This document shows positions 24,694 to 32,348 of a stretch of 47,889 nt of DNA, in pieces. Both the position numbers and the translations under genes were made by a program. Every line of letters starts with the position of its first letter. The first letter of the stretch is position 1. Below the pieces are notes generated by a model that did no database searches, was not told where the DNA came from, and saw only the letters and a list, made by a program, of their open reading frames with translations. Source of the stretch: Archaeoglobaceae archaeon (lineage in GTDB: Archaea > Halobacteriota > Archaeoglobi > Archaeoglobales > Archaeoglobaceae); NCBI GenBank assembly GCA_026988525.1, contig JALSLC010000025.1, positions 1-47,889 on the forward strand. Direction: 5' to 3'.

Positions 24694-25662
24694 ATTAGCT
24701 TTGAAAAACTTCTAATCAAAGCCAAGAAATCTGCTTTTGAAATGGATAAAAAGAACGAAATGAATCCTGAATTAATAAGATTAGCTAAAAAGTGTGGTTT
24801 ACTAAACCCAAAAATAGAGAATTTACTAGACTTCTGTAAAATAGTTGAGGACATTGCAAAGGTAAATCAATCTTTTGCTCTATCAATAGTTGCAAACGCT
24901 ATGACTTGTTTTGCTCTTGATTTATCTGATATTCAACCTGAGAACGAGCTTTCCAGTTTTTCTTTAACTGAGCCAACGTCCGGTAGCGACATCAAAAATT
25001 TAAAAACTTTTTACGATTTTAAGATAGTTAAAGGAGTAAAAACTCTTGTAACCAATGCCGAGATGGCAAAAAATTTTATGGTACTTGCTAAAACTGAAAA
25101 AGGAGAAGTTCTTTGTTTGTGTAAGCGTAAAAACAATTGTATTTCAGTAAGGAAGCTTGATACTACTGCTTTTAGGGGGAGCGGTATAGGTGTTGTAAAG
25201 TTTAATGTTGAACCAGAAATAGTTTTGAAAGATGGTATTAGACTATCACTTAACGTATTAAATTATTCCAGACCGGCATTTTCAGCTATAGCTCTGGGCA
25301 TTTCTGAAAAATGTTTTGAAATAGCATTAAACTATGCAAAAAGAAGAAAGAGTTTCAATAAAAAATTAATAGAGCATCAAGCAGTAAAATTTGCACTTGC
25401 TGAATGTTTTGCTGAAATAGAGAGTCTCAAAAGTATGGTTTACAAAGCAAGCAAAAAACCAAACTCAGTTACATCAGCAGTTTGTAAGTTATTAGCAGCT
25501 AAAACCATAAAAAAAGTTGTAGATTGTACAATGCAAGTTCTTGGAGGTCACAGTCTTGTTAGAGGGGGATATGTAGAGAGAGCTTATAGGGATTGTAAAG
25601 CATTTGACATAGGTGAAGGAACAAATGAAGTTATGAAAATAATCATTTCAAAAACATTTTGA
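24694..25662 (+). CDS. Short acyl-CoA dehydrogenase-family protein, probable ATT start
   Basis: The protein oxidises an acyl-CoA or similar thioester with FAD if active. Visible markers are SLTEPTSGSD (FAD/substrate loop), AFRGSGIGVVKF, NYAKRRKSFNKKLIEHQAVKFALAE, MQVLGGHSLVRGGY and GEGTNEV with the usual catalytic-glutamate position. It is about 322 residues from ATT 24694 (or 306 from ATG 24742), versus about 380 for the family, with roughly 30-40 residues missing from the N-terminal helical domain. I choose ATT 24694 because a gaggtgat Shine-Dalgarno sequence (24683-24690) is ideally placed for it, the reading frame from there is family-like (SFEKLLIKAKKSAFEM), and no ATG/GTG/TTG is in frame before 24742. 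Substrate unknown. Confidence 0.75.
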   Translation: MSFEKLLIKAKKSAFEMDKKNEMNPELIRLAKKCGLLNPKIENLLDFCKIVEDIAKVNQSFALSIVANAMTCFALDLSDIQPENELSSFSLTEPTSGSDIKNLKTFYDFKIVKGVKTLVTNAEMAKNFMVLAKTEKGEVLCLCKRKNNCISVRKLDTTAFRGSGIGVVKFNVEPEIVLKDGIRLSLNVLNYSRPAFSAIALGISEKCFEIALNYAKRRKSFNKKLIEHQAVKFALAECFAEIESLKSMVYKASKKPNSVTSAVCKLLAAKTIKKVVDCTMQVLGGHSLVRGGYVERAYRDCKAFDIGEGTNEVMKIIISKTF

Positions 25663-25703
25663 GCGAAAGGGATATATACTCACCAAAGTTATGCTTCAAC
25701 TAA

Positions 25704-25778
25704 GCTCCGGTGGTGTAGCCCGGCCAATCATTCCGGCCTTTCGAGCCGGCGACCCGGGTTCAAATCCCGGCCGGAGCA
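25704..25778 (+). tRNA. tRNA-Glu (anticodon UUC)
   Basis: A 75-base cloverleaf can be drawn: acceptor stem GCTCCGG/CCGGAGC (25704-25710 with 25771-25777), anticodon stem CCGGC/GCCGG with loop CTTTCGA and anticodon TTC at 25740-25742, and T arm CCGGG-TTCAAAT-CCCGG. The discriminator is A at 25778 and CCA is not encoded. No intron is present. A TATA box (gatatatact, 25671-25680) is centred about 28 bases before the first base. Confidence 0.97.
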
Positions 25779-25805
25779 TAATCTTTTTCTTTGGAGGTGA
25801 ATCAA

Positions 25806-26117
25806 CTGGTTAAATCTGAAGAAAAGGCAGTAAAAATAATTAGAGCGGGAGGTATAATTTCTGCTGTTGAAGGAATAATTCTTGTTTTGTACTACATATT
25901 TAGAATTTCCAAAAGTCTCTGGTCTTCTCTACCAGCTCTACCAATCATTCCTATTTCAATTTGGATTTTTTGGACAAGTGATAAAATTGCTGAAATGGTA
26001 AAACTTGGAATGTACGAGGAGGCAAAAATTAAACTTTTACCGCCAATTGTCGCTTCTTTACTCTTAACGAGTAGAATTGGTGGAATTCTTTTGTTACTTG
26101 GGTACCTTATGATTTAA
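25806..26117 (+). CDS. Small membrane protein, probable CTG start
   Basis: Unrecognised protein of about 103 residues with three hydrophobic segments: GGIISAVEGIILVLYYIF, LPALPIIPISIWIFW and the C-terminal IGGILLLLGYLMI. A textbook ggaggtg Shine-Dalgarno sequence (25793-25799) is followed six bases later by CTG 25806. The other in-frame candidates, TTG 25791 and GTG 25797, overlap the Shine-Dalgarno itself, so CTG is preferred. It follows tRNA-Glu by 27 bases and may lie on the same primary transcript. The stop region lies in a short tandem duplication. Confidence 0.65.
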   Translation: MVKSEEKAVKIIRAGGIISAVEGIILVLYYIFRISKSLWSSLPALPIIPISIWIFWTSDKIAEMVKLGMYEEAKIKLLPPIVASLLLTSRIGGILLLLGYLMI

Positions 26118-26135
26118 AAATTTATGATTTAAAAA
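26107..26135. repeat. Tandem 15-base duplication across a stop codon
   Basis: The sequence ttatgatttaaaaa occurs at 26107-26120 and again at 26122-26135. The first copy contains the last two codons and stop of the preceding membrane-protein gene. It resembles the duplication at 21488-21526 in position relative to a stop codon. Confidence 0.75.
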
Positions 26136-26169
26136 TATTTAAAATTACTTTATTTTAAAGTAAATCTTT

Positions 26170-26619
26170 TTATGAAAATATATTTAAAATAACACTTATT
26201 AAAATCGATTCTAAAAAGATTTGGACGAATATTCCGAGCAATCCAAAAGTTGTATAAAGAAAACCAGTATATCTAATTTTAGATAATAGCGGATAAATTA
26301 CTGAATAAGTTAAATAATTTTCACGCCCAGTAGGATAGAGAAATCCTATAATAAAGGCAGGGATTGTAATTAGGTATTTCTTCCTTAAAACCATGGAATA
26401 AGCTGAAGTTACTGCTAAAGCAATTATTGTAGCTAAAATTAAAGACGATAAATTCATAAAAAATAAATTTTTGTTAATGTAAATTAAAGAGGAGAGAAAA
26501 CAGAAAAACAATCCTAGAGCGAAGTAGTGTTTTGGTTTAAGTTTTAACTCATATAAAAGAAACGAGAATATTGATAAGCTAATACCACTCAAAATTAATT
26601 TCAAAATTAACTCGAACAT
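26170..26619 (-). CDS. Hydrophobic membrane protein of unknown function
   Basis: Unrecognised 149-residue protein with about five hydrophobic helices and short basic loops (KLKPKH, LRKKYL). A conserved-looking PTGRENYLTYSVIYP loop sits between helices 3 and 4. ATG 26619 is 72 bases from the divergent MEMO gene, and both lie around AT-rich promoter-like sequence. There is no partner gene in the same direction. Confidence 0.6.
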   Translation of the reverse strand: MFELILKLILSGISLSIFSFLLYELKLKPKHYFALGLFFCFLSSLIYINKNLFFMNLSSLILATIIALAVTSAYSMVLRKKYLITIPAFIIGFLYPTGRENYLTYSVIYPLLSKIRYTGFLYTTFGLLGIFVQIFLESILISVILNIFS

Positions 26620-26691
26620 ACTTTGTTAATTAACTTTTAGTATTAATTATTTACCGGTATGGTTATTTAACTGAACTTCAAAAAACTAAGT

Positions 26692-27471
26692 ATGAGATTT
26701 CCAGCTGTGGCAGGTTCGTTCTACCCTTCGAATCCAGAATCACTTATTGCAATGTTGGAAGAATTTATTAGAAGAAATCCACAAAGGGATATTATAGCTG
26801 GAGTTTCACCTCATGCTGGGTACATTTACTCCGGTAGAACTGCAGGAAAATTGTATTCAATAATTCCAGATGCTGAAACTTATGTTATACTTGGACCGAA
26901 CCATACTGGGTATGGTTCAATGGTAGCTGTTTCAACGGATACTTGGGTAACTCCTCTTGGAGAAATTGAAACTGATAGGGAATTTATAGATGCTATGCCC
27001 GGAATAATAGTGGATAGGGATGAAATAGCTCATAAGTACGAGCATTCTATAGAAGTGCAATTACCCTTCCTACAATATATATGTGATGATTTTGAAATAG
27101 TTCCGATATGTATGGGTTTGCAGGATGAGGAAACTGCAAGGGATGTTGCCGAAGAAATTCTAATTGCTAAGGAAAGAACAGGAAGAGATATTGTAGTTAT
27201 TGCTTCAAGTGATATGCATCATTACTTACCAGATAATATATGTAGGGATAGAGACTCAAAAGTTATAGATTCGATTCTTTCTATGGATGTGTCAAAGTTT
27301 TACTCAACGATAAATCGACTGCAGGCAAGCGTTTGTGGTGTAGGCCCCATAGCAGTGGCTATGCTTTACTCTCAGGGAGGTTATGCAGAACTAATAGACT
27401 ACTCTACGAGTGGAGATGTAGCTGACAAAAGCCAAGTTGTAGGTTATGCGGCAATAGCTTTTAGAAAGTAG
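26692..27471 (+). CDS. MEMO1-family protein
   Basis: The 259-residue protein matches the MEMO/AmmeMemoRadiSam fold related to class III extradiol dioxygenases: RFPAVAGSFYPSNP, GVSPHAGYIYSGRTAGK, LGPNHTGYG, YEHSIEVQLPFLQY, SSDMHHY and CGVGPIAVAM. Putative metal-ligand histidines lie in the HAGY, HTGY and DMHH motifs. The biochemical role is unsettled. It is the first gene of the isoprenoid operon, two bases before mevalonate kinase, an arrangement common in archaea. A gttatttaactg TATA-like element lies about 25 bases before ATG 26692. Confidence 0.92.
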   Translation: MRFPAVAGSFYPSNPESLIAMLEEFIRRNPQRDIIAGVSPHAGYIYSGRTAGKLYSIIPDAETYVILGPNHTGYGSMVAVSTDTWVTPLGEIETDREFIDAMPGIIVDRDEIAHKYEHSIEVQLPFLQYICDDFEIVPICMGLQDEETARDVAEEILIAKERTGRDIVVIASSDMHHYLPDNICRDRDSKVIDSILSMDVSKFYSTINRLQASVCGVGPIAVAMLYSQGGYAELIDYSTSGDVADKSQVVGYAAIAFRK

Positions 27472-27473
27472 AT

Positions 27474-28364
27474 ATGACGGTTAGTTCTGCTCCGGGTAAA
27501 GTAATTATCTCTGGAGAACACTCAGTTGTCTATGGAAAGCATGCCATAGTAAGTGCTATTGATTTAAGGTGCTACGTTAACGTTGAAAAAGCTGATAGAG
27601 TAAAAATAGAGTCTGAACTTGGGAAAACAGGAATTGACTTCAAAACACATCCATACATTAGTTGGTGTATTAAATTGTTGGAAGAAAAAACAGGCAAGAA
27701 TATAAGACCCCACATCAAAGTTAAAAGTCAAATACCTGTGGCATCTGGACTTGGAAGCTCTGCTGCTGTAACAGTAGCCACGATTTTTTCAATATGCAAG
27801 GAGTACGAAATAGATTTTGATTTAAAAGATGTGTACGAACTTTCAAAGGAAGTTGAAATTAAAGTTCAGGGGAAGGCTAGTGGGGTAGATTCTTTCGTAT
27901 CTACTTATGGTAAGTCGTGGTTAATGCCTGAAAAAGAAGAAATCAATTTGGATTATATAGTTGGTATAGTTAATACTGGAGAGAGTAGTATTACTGCAGA
28001 AATGGTAAAAAAAGTTTGGAAATTGAAAGAAAAGTATCCTTCAGTGGTAAATAAGATATTCGATGTAATGGATGGGATTACCTTAGAGTTAAAAGATAGT
28101 TTAGTAAGAGGAGATAAAACAGCAATTTTTGATCTTTTTAGAATGAATCAAAGTATGCTAAAAGCTATTGGTGTTAGTACTGAAAAAATAGATGAAATTG
28201 TTTCAAAATTTGAAAAAATGGGTTATCCATCAAAACTTACTGGTGCTGGTGGTGGTGGTTGCGTAATAGCTATTTTTTTGTCTGATAAAATGAAGAAAAG
28301 TAATATAGACGGTATGCTTACAACTTCCCTTGGAGCTGAGGGGGTTAGAGAGGAGATAGTATGA
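27474..28364 (+). CDS. mvk: Mevalonate kinase
   Basis: The 296-residue GHMP kinase phosphorylates mevalonate in archaeal lipid synthesis. Motif 1 is SAPGKVIISGEHSVVYGKHA (residues about 4-23), motif 2 is PVASGLGSSAAV, and motif 3 is KLTGAGGGGCVIAI near the C-terminus. The start at ATG 27474 is two bases after the MEMO stop, and the end overlaps isopentenyl phosphate kinase by four bases, so the genes are coupled. The downstream IPK implies the archaeal alternative mevalonate pathway rather than the classical one. Confidence 0.96.
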   Translation: MTVSSAPGKVIISGEHSVVYGKHAIVSAIDLRCYVNVEKADRVKIESELGKTGIDFKTHPYISWCIKLLEEKTGKNIRPHIKVKSQIPVASGLGSSAAVTVATIFSICKEYEIDFDLKDVYELSKEVEIKVQGKASGVDSFVSTYGKSWLMPEKEEINLDYIVGIVNTGESSITAEMVKKVWKLKEKYPSVVNKIFDVMDGITLELKDSLVRGDKTAIFDLFRMNQSMLKAIGVSTEKIDEIVSKFEKMGYPSKLTGAGGGGCVIAIFLSDKMKKSNIDGMLTTSLGAEGVREEIV

Positions 28365-29083
28365 GAGTTATACTCAAGCTTGGAGGAGCTATAATAACAG
28401 ATAAAAGAGAGGGTTTGTTTGATAAAGCTGAATACAACACAATAAACAGATTAGCAGAAGAGATAGCTGAGGTTAAAGATGTTGAGCTAATTCTCGTTCA
28501 TGGTGCAGGTTCTTTTGGGCACCCATATATAAAAAAATATGGATTAAGTCCAGAAGGTATTTCGAGAACACACTTAGCTTGTGAAAGATTGTGTACTATA
28601 ATTTGTAATGCTCTTTTAGATAAAGGACTAAATCCAGCTCCGATTCATCCATTCTCCAGTTTTAAAATTGAAAACTGCAATATTAAATATGATCCCCAGA
28701 TATTTGAGGAGCTAATGGAGGAATTTATACCAGTCACACACGGAGATGTTGTAAGAAAAGATTCGGAATGGTGTGTACTTTCTGGAGACGATATTGTAGT
28801 TGAACTTGCTAAAAAGCTTAAAGCTGATAGAGTTGGTTTTGCCACAAAAACACAAATATACTTTAGAGGACAGCCGGTAGAAGAGTTTCATCTTGAAAAA
28901 TTGCATGAACTTGACTCTAAGGAAGATAACACTTCAGATGTGACTGGAGGCATGTTCGGAAAATTAAAAAAAGTAATGGAAATTGTGGATAGAGTGGAAG
29001 TATTTGTATTTAATGGTATGATAAACGGAAGTGTTTCATCTTTCCTTAGAGGGGCTGATGTTGGAACAAAAATACTGCCATGA
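28361..29083 (+). CDS. ipk: Isopentenyl phosphate kinase
   Basis: The 240-residue amino-acid-kinase-fold enzyme converts isopentenyl phosphate to isopentenyl diphosphate. It shows LKLGGAIITDKREG at the N-terminus, GAGSFGHPYIKKYGL with the hallmark histidine that separates IPK from related kinases, SGDDIVVELA and VTGGMFGKLKKV. This is the diagnostic step of the archaeal alternative mevalonate route. Start overlaps mvk by four bases; idi follows 10 bases later. Confidence 0.95.
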   Translation: MRVILKLGGAIITDKREGLFDKAEYNTINRLAEEIAEVKDVELILVHGAGSFGHPYIKKYGLSPEGISRTHLACERLCTIICNALLDKGLNPAPIHPFSSFKIENCNIKYDPQIFEELMEEFIPVTHGDVVRKDSEWCVLSGDDIVVELAKKLKADRVGFATKTQIYFRGQPVEEFHLEKLHELDSKEDNTSDVTGGMFGKLKKVMEIVDRVEVFVFNGMINGSVSSFLRGADVGTKILP

Positions 29084-29093
29084 AGGTGGGGAA

Positions 29094-30158
29094 ATGAGTG
29101 AAACATCGAATAGAAAATTGGAGCATATAAAAATATGTCTCGAAAAGAAAGTGGAATCGAATTACACTGGATTTGAAGACGTTGAGCTTATCCATCATGC
29201 TCTACCAGAACTTGACTTTGAAAAAATAGATTTAGAAGTGGAATTTTTGGGTAATAAACTTTCTGCTCCATTTCTCATAGCTTCAATGACCGGCGGACAT
29301 AGAGAAGTAACAGAGATAAATAAAAATCTAGCAATAGCAGTTGAAGAATTGGGTCTTGGAATGGGTGTTGGTAGTCAAAGAGCTGCAATAGAATGCCCAG
29401 AAAAAGATATAATCGAAAGTTTTATTATAGTTAGAGATTACGCACCTAACGCGTTTATTTATGCTAATATTGGTATAGCCCAAATAACAAAGGATATAGA
29501 GATTGCTGAAAAAGCTGTAGAAATGATCGATGCAAATGCATTGGCTGTTCATTTAAACTTCTTACAGGAGGCTATTCAACCTGAAGGAGATAAAAATGCG
29601 GAAGGATGTTTAAATGCTTTGGAAGAACTTTGTTCCACTTTAAAAGTTCCGGTAATAGTTAAGGAGACTGGAGCAGGCATATCAAAAAAGGTAGCTCAAT
29701 TGGTAAAAGACGCTGGAGTGTCAGCAATAGATGTTGGGGGAAAGGGAGGTACAAGTTGGAGCGGGGTAGAAGTTTATAGAGCAGAAGGTGTATGGAAAGA
29801 AATTGGCAGGGATTTTTGGAATTGGGGTATTCCAACTGCATTTTGCATAGTTGATTGTAGGGATATACTACCCACGATTGCTACTGGTGGCATAAGAAAC
29901 GGTATAGATGTTGCAAAAGCCTTAGCTTTGGGTGCAAAACTTGCCAGTTCAGCGCTACCTTTTTTAAAACCAGCTACAATATCTGCAGAAAAAGTTATAG
30001 AAAAACTTGAGTATTTTATTCTTGGACTTAAAGTAGCAATGTTTTTAACCTCATCTAAAACTGTCGAGGATTTGAAAGGAAAAATCTTTATCACTGGTAG
30101 GTTGAGGGAGTGGATATCTTCTAATGGGGGAAATAGTGATGCGTTCAGCGCTCATTGA
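29094..30158 (+). CDS. fni: Type II isopentenyl-diphosphate delta-isomerase
   Basis: The 354-residue FMN-dependent TIM-barrel enzyme interconverts IPP and DMAPP. Seen are SNRKLEHIKICLEKKVES near the start, APFLIASMTGGH, GMGVGSQRAAIE, HLNFLQEAIQPEG, VIVKETGAGIS and IATGGIRNGIDVAKALALGA. ATG 29094 is chosen over the in-frame ATG at 29031 because the latter overlaps IPK and has no family sequence, while gtggggaa precedes 29094. The end overlaps the prenyl synthase gene. Confidence 0.95.
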   Translation: MSETSNRKLEHIKICLEKKVESNYTGFEDVELIHHALPELDFEKIDLEVEFLGNKLSAPFLIASMTGGHREVTEINKNLAIAVEELGLGMGVGSQRAAIECPEKDIIESFIIVRDYAPNAFIYANIGIAQITKDIEIAEKAVEMIDANALAVHLNFLQEAIQPEGDKNAEGCLNALEELCSTLKVPVIVKETGAGISKKVAQLVKDAGVSAIDVGGKGGTSWSGVEVYRAEGVWKEIGRDFWNWGIPTAFCIVDCRDILPTIATGGIRNGIDVAKALALGAKLASSALPFLKPATISAEKVIEKLEYFILGLKVAMFLTSSKTVEDLKGKIFITGRLREWISSNGGNSDAFSAH

Positions 30159-31110
30159 GGAAGTTAAAAAAAGAAGTAAAATCATAAATAATGCTATAGA
30201 AGAGTTACTACCAGTTAAAAAACCAGATGGATTGTACAAAGCTGCAAGGCATTTAATAGATGCTGGTGGAAAAAGGCTTAGGCCTGTAATGTGTTTAATT
30301 TCTTCTGAGGCTATTGGGATTGATAGTAAAAGTGTTGTTAAAGCCGCTGTAGCAGTTGAAACTGTACACAATTTCACACTAATTCATGATGATATAATGG
30401 ATAGAGATGAAATGAGAAGAGGTGTAAAAACAGTTCACACTGTTTATGGAGAGCCAACCGCAATCCTTGCGGGAGATACACTTTTTGCAAAAGCTTTTAG
30501 CATTTTGTCCGATAGTGAATTTAAAGCTGAAAATGTGGTTAAAGCTTGTAAAATGCTTGCAGATGTTTGTGTGGAAATATGTGAGGGACAATACATAGAT
30601 ATGAACTTTGAAAAAATGAATCTAAAAGAGGTAAATGAAGAAGATTATTTAGAAATGGTAAGGAAAAAAACTGCAGTACTTATTGCCTGTTCTTGTTCAA
30701 TACCTGCTGTTTTAGCTGGAGAAACAAAATATTCAGAATATTTATGGAATTTTGGGGAATTGTGTGGTATAGGCTTTCAAATACACGATGATATACTTGA
30801 CTTGATTGGCAAAGATAAAATTGGGAAAGACTGGGGTAGCGACCTTCTTGAGGGTAAAAAAACACTAATTGTTATAAGAGCAGCTAAGCTTGGAGTTGAA
30901 ATACCTATTTTCGGTAAAGGAAAAGCAAAACCAGAGGAGATTAGTAAATCTGTAAAAATTCTTGAAGATTGTGGTGCTATAGACTACGCTAGAAACAAAG
31001 CAAAAAAGTATGTAGAAAAAGGGAAAAAAGAGTTAAAAAAACTTCCAGATAGTGAAGCGAGAAAATTACTTGAAAGTTTGGCGGATTACCTAATTTCAAG
31101 AGACCATTGA
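30139..31110 (+). CDS. Polyprenyl (geranylgeranyl) diphosphate synthase
   Basis: The 323-residue trans-prenyltransferase builds the C15-C25 chains for archaeal ether lipids. The first aspartate-rich motif is DDIMDRD starting at D84, and the second is QIHDDILDLIG. LIDAGGKRLRP is the IPP-binding GGKRxRP site. ATG 30139 is preferred over ATG 30124 since gggggaaa sits about seven bases before it. Chain length cannot be set by eye; geranylgeranyl is the usual product in this operon context. It ends the operon and faces the convergent dys gene. Confidence 0.93.
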   Translation: MRSALIEEVKKRSKIINNAIEELLPVKKPDGLYKAARHLIDAGGKRLRPVMCLISSEAIGIDSKSVVKAAVAVETVHNFTLIHDDIMDRDEMRRGVKTVHTVYGEPTAILAGDTLFAKAFSILSDSEFKAENVVKACKMLADVCVEICEGQYIDMNFEKMNLKEVNEEDYLEMVRKKTAVLIACSCSIPAVLAGETKYSEYLWNFGELCGIGFQIHDDILDLIGKDKIGKDWGSDLLEGKKTLIVIRAAKLGVEIPIFGKGKAKPEEISKSVKILEDCGAIDYARNKAKKYVEKGKKELKKLPDSEARKLLESLADYLISRDH

Positions 31111-31120
31111 TTAGATTTTT

Positions 31121-32071
31121 TCACATTCTGTCTATTAAGGCGTAAGCCAACAATGGTAGAATTACGGTCGCATCACCTTCTACAGTTACTTTTTTTGCCT
31201 TTTCTTTTATTTTACCCCAAGAAATAGCCTCCCTCGGCCTCGCACCAGATAAACTACCATCCCATTCAACAGCAGTTGTAATGTAAACTGCGAAGTCTAA
31301 CCCCTCTTTAAATTGGTTCCACCATATAGTATGGTGTTTGCTTATACCTCCGCCTATTATAATGGCTCCAGTTTTTTCTGAAGAATAAACTATATCGCTT
31401 AATTCACACTCATCCTTTAAAACATCTATTGTAAAGTCTTTGTGTTGCTGATAAAAAATCCAGAGTTGACTTCCAAAGGCGCCGTCTGTTATTCCCGGAA
31501 CAAAAATAGGTATTTTATTTTTATAACACCAATATACTATAGAACTTTCACTATTTTTTTCACCTTTTAGCCTTTTACCTACTTCCCATATAAGCTCCCT
31601 TGTTGATAGTCTTTTTTTATCTTTATATATGTCCTCAAGCATAGGTAAAATTTTTTCTTCAATAATTAGTCCATAACATTCGTTCGGTGTTAGAACATTT
31701 CCTATTCTATTTATTCCAAGTTTGTGCAATTCTGAATCATCCAATGAAAAAGATCCGTGATAGTAGTCTTTCCATATTCTAGCAAGATCATGATCTAAGG
31801 TACCGCAAGTAGTTATTATTACATCCACCAAGTTTCTCTTAACTAATTCCTTTAGAATGCCTCTAACTCCAGTAGATACTATTGCAGCTGGAAAAGATAG
31901 AAATACTGTCGTTTTCTCATCTTTTATCATTTCTTCTACAATATCTACTGCATCAGCGAGTTTTTTTGCTGTAAATCCTCCTACAGATGAAAACTGTTTT
32001 ATTAGATCTGATATACTGGTATTTTCCTTTAAATCTAAATCTTTTACTGGTTTCATGTCTTTAAGCACCAT
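31121..32071 (-). CDS. dys: Deoxyhypusine synthase
   Basis: The 316-residue NAD-dependent enzyme transfers the butylamine group of spermidine to a lysine of aIF5A. The catalytic lysine K245 lies in IIGGGISKHHTIWWN. Other markers are SFPAAIVSTGVRG, TTCGTLDHDLAR, PIFVPGITDGAFGSQLW and EWDGSLSGARPREAISWGK. ATG 32071 is leaderless, with a taaaataaac TATA-like element about 25 bases upstream on the minus strand. Convergent with the prenyl synthase gene. Confidence 0.95.
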   Translation of the reverse strand: MVLKDMKPVKDLDLKENTSISDLIKQFSSVGGFTAKKLADAVDIVEEMIKDEKTTVFLSFPAAIVSTGVRGILKELVKRNLVDVIITTCGTLDHDLARIWKDYYHGSFSLDDSELHKLGINRIGNVLTPNECYGLIIEEKILPMLEDIYKDKKRLSTRELIWEVGKRLKGEKNSESSIVYWCYKNKIPIFVPGITDGAFGSQLWIFYQQHKDFTIDVLKDECELSDIVYSSEKTGAIIIGGGISKHHTIWWNQFKEGLDFAVYITTAVEWDGSLSGARPREAISWGKIKEKAKKVTVEGDATVILPLLAYALIDRM

Positions 32072-32153
32072 ATTTTCAGATTGTATCTTGGTTTATTTTA
32101 ATTGTTCTTGTAGAATCCAAACATTTTTTAATGAAAAATGATAAAAATAAAAC

Positions 32154-32348
32154 GTGTGTGAGTCTAAGGTTTTTTTAAAGGAAGGTGGAAAGGAAGAATT
32201 AGTGATGGAAGATGTAATAAGGATCGAAGTTTTGAAAGAAAAAATTAGGCTGTACGATATTTTTGGAGAATCCAAAGAAGTTAAAGGAAAAATAGTTCTA
32301 GTAGATATGAGTTCTCATAGGGTGGTGATTGAAGGTGGCGAAATGTAG
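32154..32348 (+). CDS. CooT-family small nickel-binding protein
   Basis: The 64-residue protein begins MCESKVFLKEG and has EELVMEDVIRIEVLKEKIRLYDIFGE, the pattern of CooT proteins. CooT of Rhodospirillum binds Ni(II) through the N-terminal cysteine (C2 here) as part of carbon monoxide dehydrogenase maturation. GTG 32154 is forced because translation must begin directly before Cys2. No CODH genes are in view; it overlaps the GAPDH start by 14 bases instead. Confidence 0.85.
   Translation: MCESKVFLKEGGKEELVMEDVIRIEVLKEKIRLYDIFGESKEVKGKIVLVDMSSHRVVIEGGEM

Noticed and set aside
25704-25778. tRNA-Glu as an attachment site of an integrated element
   Set aside because: No repeated 3' tRNA fragment, integrase gene or GC change lies beside it.
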